Under the pieces are notes generated by a model, which was not told the origin of the DNA, ran no database searches, and saw nothing but the letters and a program-made list of their open reading frames with translations. From contig NMRA01000232.1 of the NCBI GenBank assembly GCA_002633005.1, positions 64,001-128,000 on the forward strand: a stretch of DNA of 64,000 bases, written 5' to 3'. The stretch comes from Phoronis australis (taxonomy: Eukaryota; Phoronida; Phoronidae). Positions 1 to 13,900 of the stretch are shown here, piece by piece; position 1 is the first letter of the stretch, and every line of letters begins with the position of its first letter. Made by a program: the position numbers and the translations under genes.

Positions 1-139
1 ACTGAAGACCATGAAGGAAGAGATTTTTAATGAGGTGATGAGTACAACTGTTGAAATGTTGGTGCTTAAACCAGCTAAATACATTCTGGAACAGGGCTGG
101 TACCCACAAGTGCACCACAAGAACTGGGATAAGGATTAA
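1..139 (+). CDS. C-terminal exon of an unrecognised protein (5' truncated by the window)
   Basis: The reading frame is open from base 2 to a TAA at 137-139 and encodes about 45 residues ending in GWYPQVHHKNWDKD. The segment is acidic in its first half and rich in aromatic and histidine residues at the end. I do not recognise the family. Codon use and the clean stop followed by AT-rich non-coding DNA support a genuine last exon. The start and any upstream splice site are outside the window. The gene converges on TMTC3, which lies on the opposite strand. Confidence 0.6.
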   Translation, partial: LKTMKEEIFNEVMSTTVEMLVLKPAKYILEQGWYPQVHHKNWDKD

Positions 140-1953
140 TGATCGATGGGGGTGGAGTTAGAGAAGAAAACCTTTTAACTTTTTATCGAGAACTTGACTG
201 GTGCATCTGTAGTATTTATTTTTCACATCTTTTTCAAAAAATGTCTAATTGTTTAAAAACACAACAGACATAAGTTACTGTTTGAAGTGAAATACGTGTA
301 CATTTTGAGTGAAAATTGGCAAAGTTTTCTTTCTATTATTAAAGCCCATAGTAGCATCGTCTTTGAATACCATTGCTTTAGTTCATGTTTTAGGGTGGAA
401 CCCATTTTTCTTTTTACAAATCAACCTAGAGTTACTAATTTCGTATGATAACACCATGGATGCATATTTTCACAACATCAAATTTCCCCTCAGAGGTGAA
501 AGTTCTCTGCGCACATGCAAACTTCAGCAATATGGCCAATCATTCTCCTCTGTGAAAGTAGCCATGACTTGCCAAATGACTTAAGTCACAGATAGCATTA
601 ACCTCTAACAGGAAATCCGAAGCTACAAAAAGACGTAAAGTGTTGCCGATGATTGTATGGAATGAAGTTCGTTGGTTGCTGCAATGGGAAGTCTTACTTT
701 TGCTAACTTGGTTTACTGAGAGCTTGAAGTTTGTGACTTTAGCTTGGCCTGGGACTTAACTTTATTTATTTTTTACAAAGTGATCTCTAGTACTTGTATG
801 ATATGACAACTAAATAAATTAAACTGTACATAAGTATACTGAGCACTTGGTTCATCAAAAACCACAAAAGAATACAACATGTAAGCCACATGTATTATGT
901 ATAACAGCTGAGTTACAGATTATCACAATTTAAAGTATTTACACAAACAGATTTGAACAGATGGGCAAGAATGAAAGGCAGAAAGATTATGCTAACTTAA
1001 GATACTCTCTGGTTCAATGCCCCAGGATATAAATGGAACCTTTCAAAAACAGAGGGTGGAAAATTCAACAGCATAGCTGTGGTATGGACATCCCTACTTC
1101 TTAAATTTCACTCAATGATTTGTCATTTAACTCTTTATATAACAGAGTGTAAGCCACTTAGGTCAGTCTATGATTAATTGACATCTTTTAGTTGGAATGC
1201 TTTGTGAAAACAAATAAATCTAGCCCAAAGGAGTTCAAGTCAAGACCAATTGACTTTTTCTCAAGTTCACTAATAATAGCAAATCTACAGTTCAAAGTCC
1301 ACGAAAAACAGTTTCATGTTTTCCTCAGTTCAGTTGAGAGAACACAGTGCTTATATGAAGATGATGGACACTTAGTCAAGCAGCCTATCTGAACCATACA
1401 CCAGTGTCTAGCCAGGGGACTCTCAACATTTGGTAGTCAGCTACACTGTTCTAACAGAGATTAGACATATGGGTTTTCACGACTATGACCCATCAGTTCA
1501 GATGAAAAACAGAGACCATACAAAAATAGAGCTACCCTGATAATTTGGTGCCTGTGTGGTTGTTCATTTGTAACATGACAGACATAAGAACAAGCGCCAA
1601 AGACGTTTTGATGGCATTACATACTGTGTATAGGTGCCTTGATAACATCAGTGCAAGTAAAAACAGATCAAAACGAAAATGTGGCAGACGTAGAATTGAC
1701 ATGAAGTGCCAGCCAATGAGAGAGAGGGCCTAGAAGAACACTTGAATGTCCCACCACATGTCACATAATAAATGATTTTGGTACTAACACTTATTACAAG
1801 CAGTCAAAAAACAATTCTTAATATTAACCAATATAAAATGTTGGCCTTGAACAATCTTGATTACACCCCAGTAACAGTAGCAGGAAAATGGGATAGTGCT
1901 TGAATTACATCAAACACGATGCATTCACAAACAACCACATGACGTGTACTGAC
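140..1953. other. 3' UTR of the left-edge gene and TMTC3 downstream DNA
   Basis: No coding exon is convincing here on either strand. An AATAAA at 813-818 on the + strand is a plausible polyadenylation signal for the gene ending at 139. I searched the minus strand for the missing C-terminal TPR exons of TMTC3 and found none. Short open frames at 309-584, 1192-1392 and 1545-1733 look like chance. Confidence 0.55.
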
Positions 1954-4900
1954 CTCTATTGCCTTTTTAAACCAGATTTCGGCCTCGTCAAACCTTTTAT
2001 CATCTGTACATAACATGCCCAGGTTAAAAAAGACCTTCTCATTCTTGGAGTCCAGTTCAGTCAGCTGGGACAGCCTATATAAGAAAAAAGAGTAAAGAAA
2101 AAAATAAACGAAAACGTGGACTACCGTATTCGTCCTAAAAGGCGCCCATGACTGTTGGAGCTTATTGATAAATTGATGACGTTACTGTAGAATTTTAGAA
2201 CTGTAGGTAAGGCATTTTGCGCATGTACACATTCATGGACTGGGCGCTTATTTTAGAGAAGTCTGAAAACGTGTGGGGGGCACTTATAGGGGCATGGGCG
2301 CCTATTAGGGCGAATACGATATTTAAAATAATAAACCCGTTTCAATGACTTCACACAAAAATGGTTTTGACACCTGCAATTACATGTTCATTTTAGTCTT
2401 TGTAATAAAGGCTTTCAGCTCGCAATATATGCGATAAAAAGTAATACACGCAGGCGATTTGAACAATGAAAACAAGAACTATACTATAACAGGCCTAATA
2501 ACAGAAACAATAATAACATAACAGTTACAAAATAAAGTTCTTGAGAAATCCTTTAAGGCACCTGTCTGCAGGAACAATAAATTCTAATATTTCCTCAAAG
2601 TGGGGACGTTCATTGAGTAGAGCAACTTTTTTGAAAGTCCACTCTCTATAGGGCAGACATGGCCATGTTTTGCATGCGAATTCCTTCCCACAATTCAACA
2701 CTCTAACATTGCTTACCAATCACTAGTGGTGGCTATTTTGCTAGGAGGTGGCTGAACATTCTCACGAAGCACTCGTCATACACTCGCGTGGTTCTATGAG
2801 GTTTTTGTGATCTCACTTCTCTTGCCACAAATTTGCTCAACAGAATGTGGCCCTAGCTACTCTGATGATTGTCCAATACCACACAACCAAGTAGCTTACA
2901 TTACGAAATACACTATGACTATTTAGAGCCAGTAACTCATCTAAGCTATGACCAATATGTATAGCAGGTTCAATGTAAGAGCACAATGAAACTACAATAC
3001 TGTATTCAGCTTCCACTGCAAAACTTTCACTAGGCTGATTTGACAGCAGTAATATTCCTTTTGTACACAACATTGTCTCAAAAGATAAGTTTTGTCAATT
3101 TGCATTTTTAAAGAACACTTTCTCGAACGTCTGGCATATTGTAGTATCGAAAAATATACAAATAGATTGAGAAAATGTCTATTAAAATCATAAACGGAAC
3201 ACTTTCGTGTCTGCTGGAGTAAAACTCTAATTGCAACTAAAAGATAGCATTGGGCTTCTGGGACAGTTGTGTAACCTAGTGGTGGGAGCCACATGCTAAT
3301 GCATACTCTTACATTTCATACGCCCGTGGTCTCAGCTTTGCATTGCCTGACTCCTGTATAAGTATGGCCATGTTGAACAGCGTATGACGGTGGGTTGGGT
3401 CAATCTTTAGCGCCTTGTCAAAATTAACAAAGGCATCCTGATGTCTCTTCAGTTCAATGTTGACAACACCTAACTGAAAACACAGGGATATAAATATCTT
3501 AATTTCACAAAACCACCTGTTAAAGAAAGAATAATTAATTCTGGTAGTTTTTTTTTTAAATCAAACCAGTGATGTGTTAATTCTGTTCAGTTGCTAACCT
3601 TTAGAAACAAGAAAATCCACCAGAGATGAGAAAAAATTATGTGGGGTTTGATTTCTTTCTTTCTTATATCACTTGACAAATTATCAAGTTTACATGCCTT
3701 TGTGCAGCTTTTTCAAAAACCAAGATAACTTGGCTGAAATATTTTATTACTGGCCAACCTCAGTGTCTATACATTGGCTGAAATATGTCAATACTGGCCA
3801 ACCTCAGTGTCTATACCTTGGCTGAAACATTTCATTACTGGCCAACCTCAGTGTCTATACCTTGGCTGAAATATTTCATTACTGGCCAACCTCAGTGTCT
3901 ATACCTTGGCTGAAATTGATGGGGGTGGATGTTTTTATAGTTCGGCGAGCGCAGGTCTCAAAATGAATTGGGTAAGAGGGCAGGAGTGAACCAATTTTTT
4001 TGGCCTTATCGTATTTTACAAATAACTTAAAACAATCAAATCCGAAATTTGTTTGGACTCTGCTGAAAGGCCACAAAATGTAATCAGCAAATGGCGTAGG
4101 AAAATAATAAGCTATTAATTACCAAACCATTCTCCTTAGTCAGAAGAGAACATTTAAACTTGAACTGAATTTTGAAATAAAGATTCTGTCAAATCTATCA
4201 AAAACTTTGGTGTAAATATGTAAGTAACATTAGTCTTCCTACACGCCATCTGTTGGTCACTTGACGTGACAAATAGTTAAGTCTGAAACAATCTCTGTAC
4301 TGTCTGGGGCTCGAACCAGAGACTTTCTGCTAACCGTGAAGACGCTCCAGTCAACTGAGCTATCAGGACCATCAGTCGATTACAGAAATCCAATCAGATT
4401 TATAGGAGGCATCTTACCCAAACTGTCACATGATGTGACCATAACATGATGGCGTGATAGAAGACTAACAAGTCTTATGTATACCATATCACCACGCTGT
4501 TTACAACAGCAAGAACTTTGCAGTAAATGTAACAAGAAAACTGGAATATAACTAGCTCATACAAAAAGCTGAGTTAACAAGAGGCTTGACTTCCTTTGCA
4601 AGTACACTGGCTCACACCCGATTCATCGCGTGGTAAATATCATGACGTGTACTTACATTGTAGTATAAATCAGCATTGTCACGTTCATATCTGAGTGCTG
4701 TTTCGTACTGCTCCTGGGCCTCTTTGGTCCTGTGGTTAAGAATGAGAGGAGATATTTTGAACGGCACTCAAGGCAAGACATAATAACAGTAACTTATACT
4801 GATGGAGACTGTCTTTGATTAGCATGTAAAATATAGTGACAACAAAACTATTAACATTTACTGGACTGGCATGAGAAATTGGAGCAACCTTATGTCGGCC

Positions 4901-7900
4901 ACTCCTGACTTCTCAAACTTTGGCGGTGCGACATCAGGGTCCATGATCACCAAACCTAACTCATTTCATTTCATTACTAGAAACTTAAAGAATTTACTAA
5001 AGACTAAGTGATTTCTCATGTTTTGTAGACCACCAAAATGTATTCACACAAAAGTACCAAACATTTTAAGTAATTCTAAGTTTCCGAGTAGTATTCAGGA
5101 AGGTGTGACCATCACTTAAAATTCTTGAGTAAAATTTCATGCAAATTTGGGAAAAATTACTCAAAAATTCTAAAACTGCTACATAGCATTCTTGAAAAAT
5201 ACCTTATCATTCACTGCCATTATATTTCCTAAAATTGTATGAATGAATAAAATTGGATTTACAAAGTACATACCAGGCACTTTTTCAATCAAAAAATCTA
5301 CTAACAATTATCATTTTCACACCTCCTTAACTGGAAAACTTGAAATTCGTTGACTGGCCTATACAGTGTACCAGGTTTGAAAATGTGCTTCAAGTTAATT
5401 TTCCTTGTTTTCCCACACCAAAGAATTCCTCAGAAATGCAAGAACAGTTCTCGAGTCTGAGTTAAGGTTTTAAGTAAAGTTTGGTGCTGGCCATTTCAGA
5501 GTACTTCTTCAGTGATAACAAGCTGGTTGAAGTAAAAGTCTGTGAGTAACTAAAGGTATTGGAAAGCTTTGGTAGTCACAGGCACTAGTGGTGTGTCTCA
5601 CTTAAGGTAGATACCGTAAAACTTTGAACAAGACATAACCGAGACCGAGCATTACATTATTTTCACAACACAAGGCCTAAAAGTAGAGTGTACAAAATCT
5701 AGGCTTGAAGAGAAAAAATTTCACTGATCAACAACTTCTGACACTGGGGGGGGGGGACAATTTTGTGTGACAATTTGTATCCTGCCATTGCTATCAATTT
5801 CACTCTGCTCTAGGTTGCAAAATCCCCAATTCCTAGTTCAACATCTCTGACTGTCAGAAGCTAACTGGACACGCCCCCTTCTTCCACTTAAGTAGAAGAC
5901 ACCATCTTACCTGTTCAACTTCATCAAAACATCCCCCCTGTTCATATAGGCTCGAGTGTAGTCTGGTCTCATACTTATAGCCGTCTTATATAACTATTGG
6001 TACAAGCAAAACAAACGTGTTAGACAATTAATATCTTTGAACAAATGATCATATTCACGAATAACTTTCATAAAACCCAACCACAGATAGCACAGCCTGT
6101 ATTGTGTCTATTTTAAAATTAGTTTCCAGATTAATTCATAAAGTTGGTGATGGAATTATAACATATGACGACAAGCTGTCACTCACTCACTCACTGACCC
6201 AACAGACTTCAGTCTTGCTTGAATATGATTCAAATACAGAGGAAGTGACAATTTGCTATGACGGTGATTATTCACCACCTCTGTCTCCATAAGGCTTTTA
6301 GCACTTCTTGGACACCATGATCATGTATCATGAAAATTGTTTAAAAAAGCTTGTGAGATAACATCAGATCTAGATTGTAAAAACTGCTCAATAACTCAGT
6401 TAAATCAAGTGCGACAAATAATTCAGTTTTGATCCTGTAACACACCTATAAGATTCTGAAGTTGGAATTTATGTTCTTAATAGTTAAATCAAGATCACTA
6501 GTCCTAGATTACACCAAAATACACCCATTTAGTCTACCGGGGATAATATGTTATCACGAGAGCCATCAATCACTTACCGACTCTGCCTCCAGCAGCCTGC
6601 TTTGGTCCTTAGCTATCAGGTTACCCAAATTGAGATACACATTCAGGTGACTGGGGGCAATGCGGGCAGTGTATGACTTTCCTGTAGACAACATAAGGAG
6701 TCTTAGATAGAGTTATATAGAGAGAGATGGTGTTAAGAGAACTGGATGTAACTTTTAATGCTGGATGCAAATTATAGATATATCATTTGCAGTATCACAC
6801 CTTATGGACATCTATCTTCAATGTTCAATTTCCAGAATTAGCCAAATTTAAAAGTCAAATTTCGTTTAACTATGCAAATTTAAACATGAGTCTAATTACT
6901 TTTACAATACACAATGGTTTGTGACATCAAAGACATCGAAACAAGACTACTCCCCACCCTAAAGTGGTCACAGAAGTGGTTTCATAAGCCTCCTGTGACC
7001 TATGACCCAAGGCCCATGTAGTGTAGTAACCTTGCAAGCTTACGAGTGACAAACCAGTAATGAGATCTTGTGCAGCACCAGAGCTATCTTGCTAAACACA
7101 CAAGACTAGCCATTCTGAATACAAAAACCCATGTTAAAATTAAAGCTTTACAAACAAAACACACACTGATGATTCTGTTGGCAAGTTGCTTGTAGTTTCA
7201 TAAACACAAACTTCCAGAATTTCCAACTCTTAAAGAGTGCACCATGGAAACCAACTGATTCTTTGTACAGATGGAAAATTTAGGAAATTATCACTATCCA
7301 AATTTAAGAAAACATTATCCATAACCTGGTATCACACAAAAACAGGACTCAATAACTCTTTTACACAATCTTGCAACAGATTTTGGGCATCCTTGAATGT
7401 GCATTCAAATTCTCTCTAAATTGCACGGGCAAAGTGTGTTGCCCGGAACTTTCGAGGTATTCTATTTTACTCTTATCAAGCCTATGAATCAAAATTTATT
7501 GACAACTCTAAAACGAGTGTTTTCGCAACAGCCAGTGTTGTTTGTTTTCGTTGCGGAATTTCTACCTGGTATAACAGGAGGCATTAGCTTCAACGCCTTC
7601 CTATAGGCCTGCTCAGCCTCACTTGATTTATTGAGATTGTTGTACGTCCTTCCAACGTTGATATGAGCACCAAGATCATCAGGCTGAATGCTGTAATGAG
7701 AAATGAAGAAAATAAGAATCTGTGATCAGGATAGATTGGGGTTTGAAAGTGATACGCCTTAAAACAAGAATGTCTGGTTGTATGGTGCAATGCACAGTGA
7801 AGACAATCACAAACCACAGTATGACTGTACAGTGTGTTTAATATGTGATGTATAGATGACACCATGTGGTTATAAACTGTAATGAAAAGTCAAGAATATG

Positions 7901-10900
7901 CCAAACTACGATATTGCGAGACTGGCTCACAAAAGTATGTGATGGGCTAACAGGACTGTCTGGCTGTACGCTGCCATGAAATGAAAAGCAATAAGCAAAC
8001 TGCAATCATGTAGAAGTGCACCATGATTGTTTACGTGGATGTCCCTTGTGTGCAGGCTGACGGGCAATTCAAGAGAAATATAACAGAATTCTTCCCTAAT
8101 TTGCAACACAAGGGGGGTCTCCAAGTGGCAAAGATGGAACAAGGCAGCAACGAACCAGATGCTCTTCTAAGAGTCCCTAAACCTACCGACCATCCAAAGA
8201 ACATAGTGGTGGCTTTGTCATGCAAGGAATCGTCCATGTTGACATAAAAAGAGCCTGAAAACTAGGACCCACCTGACAGCCTTTTCAAAATACCAGAGAG
8301 CTTTGTCGAACTTCTCCTTAGCCTCAAGCGCATGACCAACATTGTTGAACAGCTTTGCATTGTTCTGGTTGACTCTGAGAGCTGCCTGAAATATGGTATA
8401 TTCAGACCTCCAGTCGACGTTACGCCGCACTGTCTTGAGTGAATGGATAATCAGCAGGAAACCCATGGCAATCCACAATAGAGGGCGCAAGCTTCTGGAA
8501 AAAGGAATTACCACTTATTTTACAACACTGGGCTTTTAAAGGACACTCGAAATAAACAAGTGTGCAAGGAATTGCACGTGCATTCAGCAGGGCTTGGAAT
8601 GACCAATGACAAAAAACGCGGAAACTTTGAAACTTTTACGACCCAAATCATGCCCCCGATAACCAGTCTTGAAATGGTCAATGTGAACCTTTCCCCGACA
8701 AAAATCGGGAGGACTAAAAAAAAAAAACGTTACCACCATCGGTAGCATGCGTCTGCGTCCTTTTAGCTCGCCCGTCCACTCCCAACCCACACATTTTTGG
8801 CTGCAGAGCGGTAGTATTTGACGCCGCGTTTAACAATAACACGAGACGCCATTGAAAATCCCACCACGCTGTCCCAGATGCCCCGGCAATGTTGACAATT
8901 TACGTTCCTCCGAAACATAAAGAGCAACTTCCGCTTTTGGAGGTGAACGTCGTCTGCAACGCCGCGGTAAGAAAGGAATTTGCCGCGGAAATTTTATATC
9001 AAATCCGATTTTTTTACGCGGAAATATTATAAAAAAATCAGAAAGCACATTTGAAAAAAGCGGAAATCCGCGTTTCCGCGGAAAATTCCAAGCCCTGATT
9101 CAGGCCCATGTTTCTATATTCTAAATGCCTTGTTGAAACTGCAACTATTTTGCAAAAGGCATTCGCCAATAGATTTGTAAATTGGTTCAGCTCAACATAG
9201 GGTGCATGAAATCTAAGCATTTGTATGCATGTTGCGTGGCTAGTCAGGTATAAACCAGTGTGTTCTAGTACGTGCACAATGTTTTATTGTAAAAGCAGTG
9301 ACCACACGACTGTGAGCTCATAGGTTCAAACCCTCATAGTGACAAGCTACTGTTACGAAAACCCGGACTGAGATACTGTTCAGTTTTCTATTACGACTAG
9401 TCTTCCCTCAATGACTCGTCTTACGAAAAAAATATGAGAGCTTCAACCATTCAATCCTAATAAAAATGATGTAATAAATATCAATAATGTAAATTTGTAA
9501 ATTTTAAACTGGCGTGGAAATATAGATCGCAAAATTTTTAATTCTGGTCTGCACACCACCAATTGGTGGAGCAGGAATCTTTTCAGACTTATGTTCATTA
9601 GGTCATGTGATGTGGCCAACAGGTGGCGCGCAGACCAGACTTAAAATGTTTGTGACATATCCATGATGATAACAACCATAATAATGAATTAAAAAATATC
9701 AGCTCTACCTGGACAGGTCACTTATCATACGAGATCATACTTGACAACAGACATGCTGAATCTCACAATCCTTTGTCTAGAAAGTTTTTACAAACCTTAG
9801 TACGAACTTATGGCCAGGTAGAAAATCTTGAACAACTCCTAAGCACATACATTTTTGCCCTAAAGTAGAAAATACTTGCTTCTTATGATCCAGAAGAAGC
9901 TGAAAGCCCAGAGCGATGATCATACAGAAGCCCATACTAGGGGCGTATAGGATCCTCTCTGCGACAACGAACCCCACAGGGAAGAAGAGATTAGATGCAG
10001 GAATGAACGGTAACACCAAAAAAGCCAAGCACTGAAAAAAAGGGACAAAACTCAGAACAATGCAAATAACAACAGACCATTACATTGGCATGAATGGTGA
10101 AACGAATGCATCTCGGTGTCATTGGAATGCATAAGAACTTCTTATCAAGTAGACTGAGCTGAATGGTCAATTTTCCACCACTGTAGAGGATTATATTGGC
10201 TGTTGCGTTATGGTTGAAGTGCTCCCTGACAAACACTTTACGCGTTGGCAAGAAAGTGTACCGACTGTTACGTTTTTATTTCGACTACAGAACTCAGAAA
10301 TGTTTAGTAATCCCATACTGGACTCCAAGTGGGAAACACCATTTTTGTTTTACTTCACACACCATTTTCATGAACTACTAGATTTAGTTCAACTGTTCTA
10401 TGCTCAATCACAACTTAAAATCAATAGAAATGTTTGGAAACTATACACAGTTTATTATTTATCACAGAAAACTACCTAGAGACATCACTATGTCCTTGTC
10501 TCAAAGTAGGACATGGTCAGAAGTCACATGAAATGTTTCAACAGTGTTGTCGGGTAGGTTTTACTCACTAAAACAACGCATTTCATAACTATTCAACCAA
10601 GAGTTGTTTCTGGCTTCCTATTTTCTCCATTAATTCAGTACATATGATGGCCATTAGGTGGTACTTTTTGGAACCACAAAAAGAACAGCTCTGGATCACG
10701 TTTCTCAATTATTTTAGGTACCCACTGGAGCGCTAATAATTGCCCATTAGAATGTAACAAAATCCATACAATCTACTAACCAGTATGACAGACCGGGCTC
10801 TCTGTCCCCTTTCTTTCATTGCAAATTGCACGAACTTGAAGAACACTGTGTAGAACAAAACAGTTGCCAGGTTACGCGTGTCAAAAATGGATCGTATGAC

Positions 10901-13900
10901 AGGTATGGTGCCCATCGTCCAATCACAGCAAAGTTGTGACGGGGAAAGCAAAAGCCACGCATTGACAGGTAAAAGGTAGTTGAAAGTCAACTGCCTGGCA
11001 GGTGAGGGCGCTACCGATGCAGGGTTGTCAAAACTACAATAGAGAGAGACATGCTGTGAACGTACAAGAAGCTGCTTAAATTTGCCACACTCTCATACCT
11101 GACATCTTCACAAAAATAAATTTTAGTACAATTTTCCAAAACTACAACATGAAATTCTCCAACATGTCCAGTGGTTGCTATGTTGAACACTGTAAGTATC
11201 AATCAGAGGAACTACCATATTTGGTGAAAATTGAATCACAAAAGTGGCTACAAGAGCTAAAAATTTCATTTTCGCTTCATTTCCACTTTACTCACTCGGT
11301 AAATACTGGCAGTTGGGCACCCATTACTTTGATTCTGGCCAAGAGTAGCATTAGCGTGCTACCGATGAGGACAATTGACCTGAAGATGGCGCTCTTCAAA
11401 TGAGGCAGCAGAAAGGGCTTGCCACTGACCAGCCTCCTGAGCATGTTGACCAAGTCGGGCAAGGTCAGCTGAAACAACAATAAAACAAAAAAGAGGATGT
11501 TATCTTAGTTTGAAAAACAAATTCTTGTCTTTCAATCTCTTGAAGTTATTTTTTAATATGCTTTTGTGACAGTGGCATATTTTATTTTTCAAAATACATA
11601 AAATATACCACTATCACATTTTGATCAAGCAATCATTAAAATGGACTACCAGCAAAAACATTCTTTCAACGATTTCAGGCTACTTGGGAACCGCGCACCA
11701 TTACTGACACAAAACGCACTGTTCCTCACAGAACCATCTCTCCCCACAAAAAGTACAGTAAACTTCCATTCGGGACACAAGGCAGACAACTGAATTTTCT
11801 CCTCAAAACTAACCCTCGAGGAAATTTTACTTTACTTTTAATATTTAATATGGTTTGTACAGTAAAGCTTGCACTAAATAATATTTGTAAGCACCTGGAA
11901 ATAGAAAAATGGCAACTTTAGTAATTCTTTCTGTCCAAAATTGAAGTATTTTTACCACGCTTGAAAAAACATTGGTATTCTTTCCATTTTAGTGATTTTC
12001 AGACATTTTCTGAAATTTTTAATGAGTGTACACTAGCTGTTAAATCCCCTCACATAATGTGTTCTGTGTACTTTAGAAAAGGTTAGAAAGTGCTAACAAC
12101 CCCCAAACGGTGTGATATTAACTGTCTTCTTTGCAGACAATGTATCCTGCAATCAGTGTCATCAACAAGGAATTACCTTTTGCACAATGAAAACTTCATA
12201 CACACAACAGATACCAATAACTGTGATGCCTTGCTCTTTACAAAGCATAGCAACTGTTACTAAGGCAACCGTTGTCAACAGGTGATTCCAACCTACAACA
12301 GAATTCCAGCAAAACTATGTTTGAAATGAAGGTGAAATATGAGAGGATGTTGAAATTTTAATGAGTTTCCATTTTAATTAGTCAATAGGCGTTTGTTCAG
12401 TTTTAACTCAGTTTACAAACTTAAATCTTCAGAGATGGAAAATTGAGAAGTTTGTGTTTGGTGATTTGCTCTTCTTTTATTGCCATTACTTAGTCAAATT
12501 CAATGAAATGAATTAGTCCAAGAATCATAGCTTCAACTAAGAGAAAATTGATTACTGGTGCAAACATATAACGCCACAATGGACTTTCGAAACAGGTAAT
12601 TCCCAATTGGCAATTACGTAATTTTAACCAGAGTGTTAAGACTATCTATCATATGAAAGTCGTGGTGGTGGATGCTAATTTGAGCATGTTCCTTCGTGCT
12701 ACATTCAAAAGGTCCACAAAGTTTGCCTGACACAAAAGTTTGTTTAATGAACACTTTTCCACAAACTTACGAGTATTTTCCTTATAGCCAGTACATTTAG
12801 AGTATGACAGAAGAGCAGCAAGAAAGAATATAGAGGACAGTGTCTCAGCTCTGCCCACCACTCCAGTCACCTGCAATGAATGGAAAGAGAACAAGCCAAT
12901 CATAACCAAGAGCAGTATGATGTCATAGCTGTTCACTGAGACATAATCAGAAAGAAAATTTGGTTTCCTGAAATTTGAGATTGCGAATTTTAAATATGTA
13001 ACCTTTGCAGTCAAAATCAAATGTTCTGCTACTGGAGCTAAACACCACTCAATGATTGGTAATTAGTAATTTAAGGATGCCATGGGCAGAAATCTTATAT
13101 CCATTGGGTCACATGATGTGGCCTATACATGGCGTGCAGACTGGACTTGAAAATGTTTGTGATCTGTATTTCCACACCCGTTTAAAATTTACATAAACAC
13201 TCAAAATTTCGTGGGCAGAAAACCCACAGCTAAGACTGATTAGAATTCTGTGTTTGACCGGTGGTAATGACAGCTCAGTGGTTACACTAGAGCGTCTGCA
13301 TGGGTAGCAGCAGGGCCTGGGTTCAAGTCCCAGTCGGGAGCAGAAATCTTTTTGGACTTATGTTCATTGGGTCATGTGATGTGGCCAATAAGTGGTGTGC
13401 AGATCCGACTTAAAAATGTTTTTGGGAGTTTAAGCATACTTAACTGGTACAGTCACCAGCCATGAGTTCAGTGAATGTCTGCCAGACAATGACGAGAAGT
13501 TGAGACTTGTAATAAAATGACAAGAACAAAACAAGATTTTGTCGTTTTACAGCTCTGGTCAAAGCACATAAACTTCATAAGATATATCTTATCAAACAAT
13601 GATCCCATAACGTGTATTTTGGCCATCAAAACAAATATCCCTTAAGGGGGGGAGGTATAGTTAATGAATAATTCAGCCACATGTCTCAACAACTGAAAGC
13701 AAAGTATCATATAACACAACCAGTAAAATTCACTTTATATACAACAATTACACGGCAAAACACATCTCAAAGGTTGAAAATGACTTGTTGACACCAATCT
13801 TTCAAAAATACTAAATCTTGTTGAACTTGGCGTTAAATATTAAATTTTTCATTTATTTTTTAAAACTGTAAAACGCAAGATAGCTTACAGCCTCTGTGTG

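Noticed and set aside
140-1953. Search for the missing TMTC3 C-terminal TPR exons
   Set aside because: No minus-strand match to the expected FNLALLY-type TPR motifs and no exon-like acceptor-donor pair was found.
3729-3916. Regular 44-bp repeats resembling a CRISPR array
   Set aside because: The repeats are tandem with no unique spacers, and this is animal nuclear DNA.
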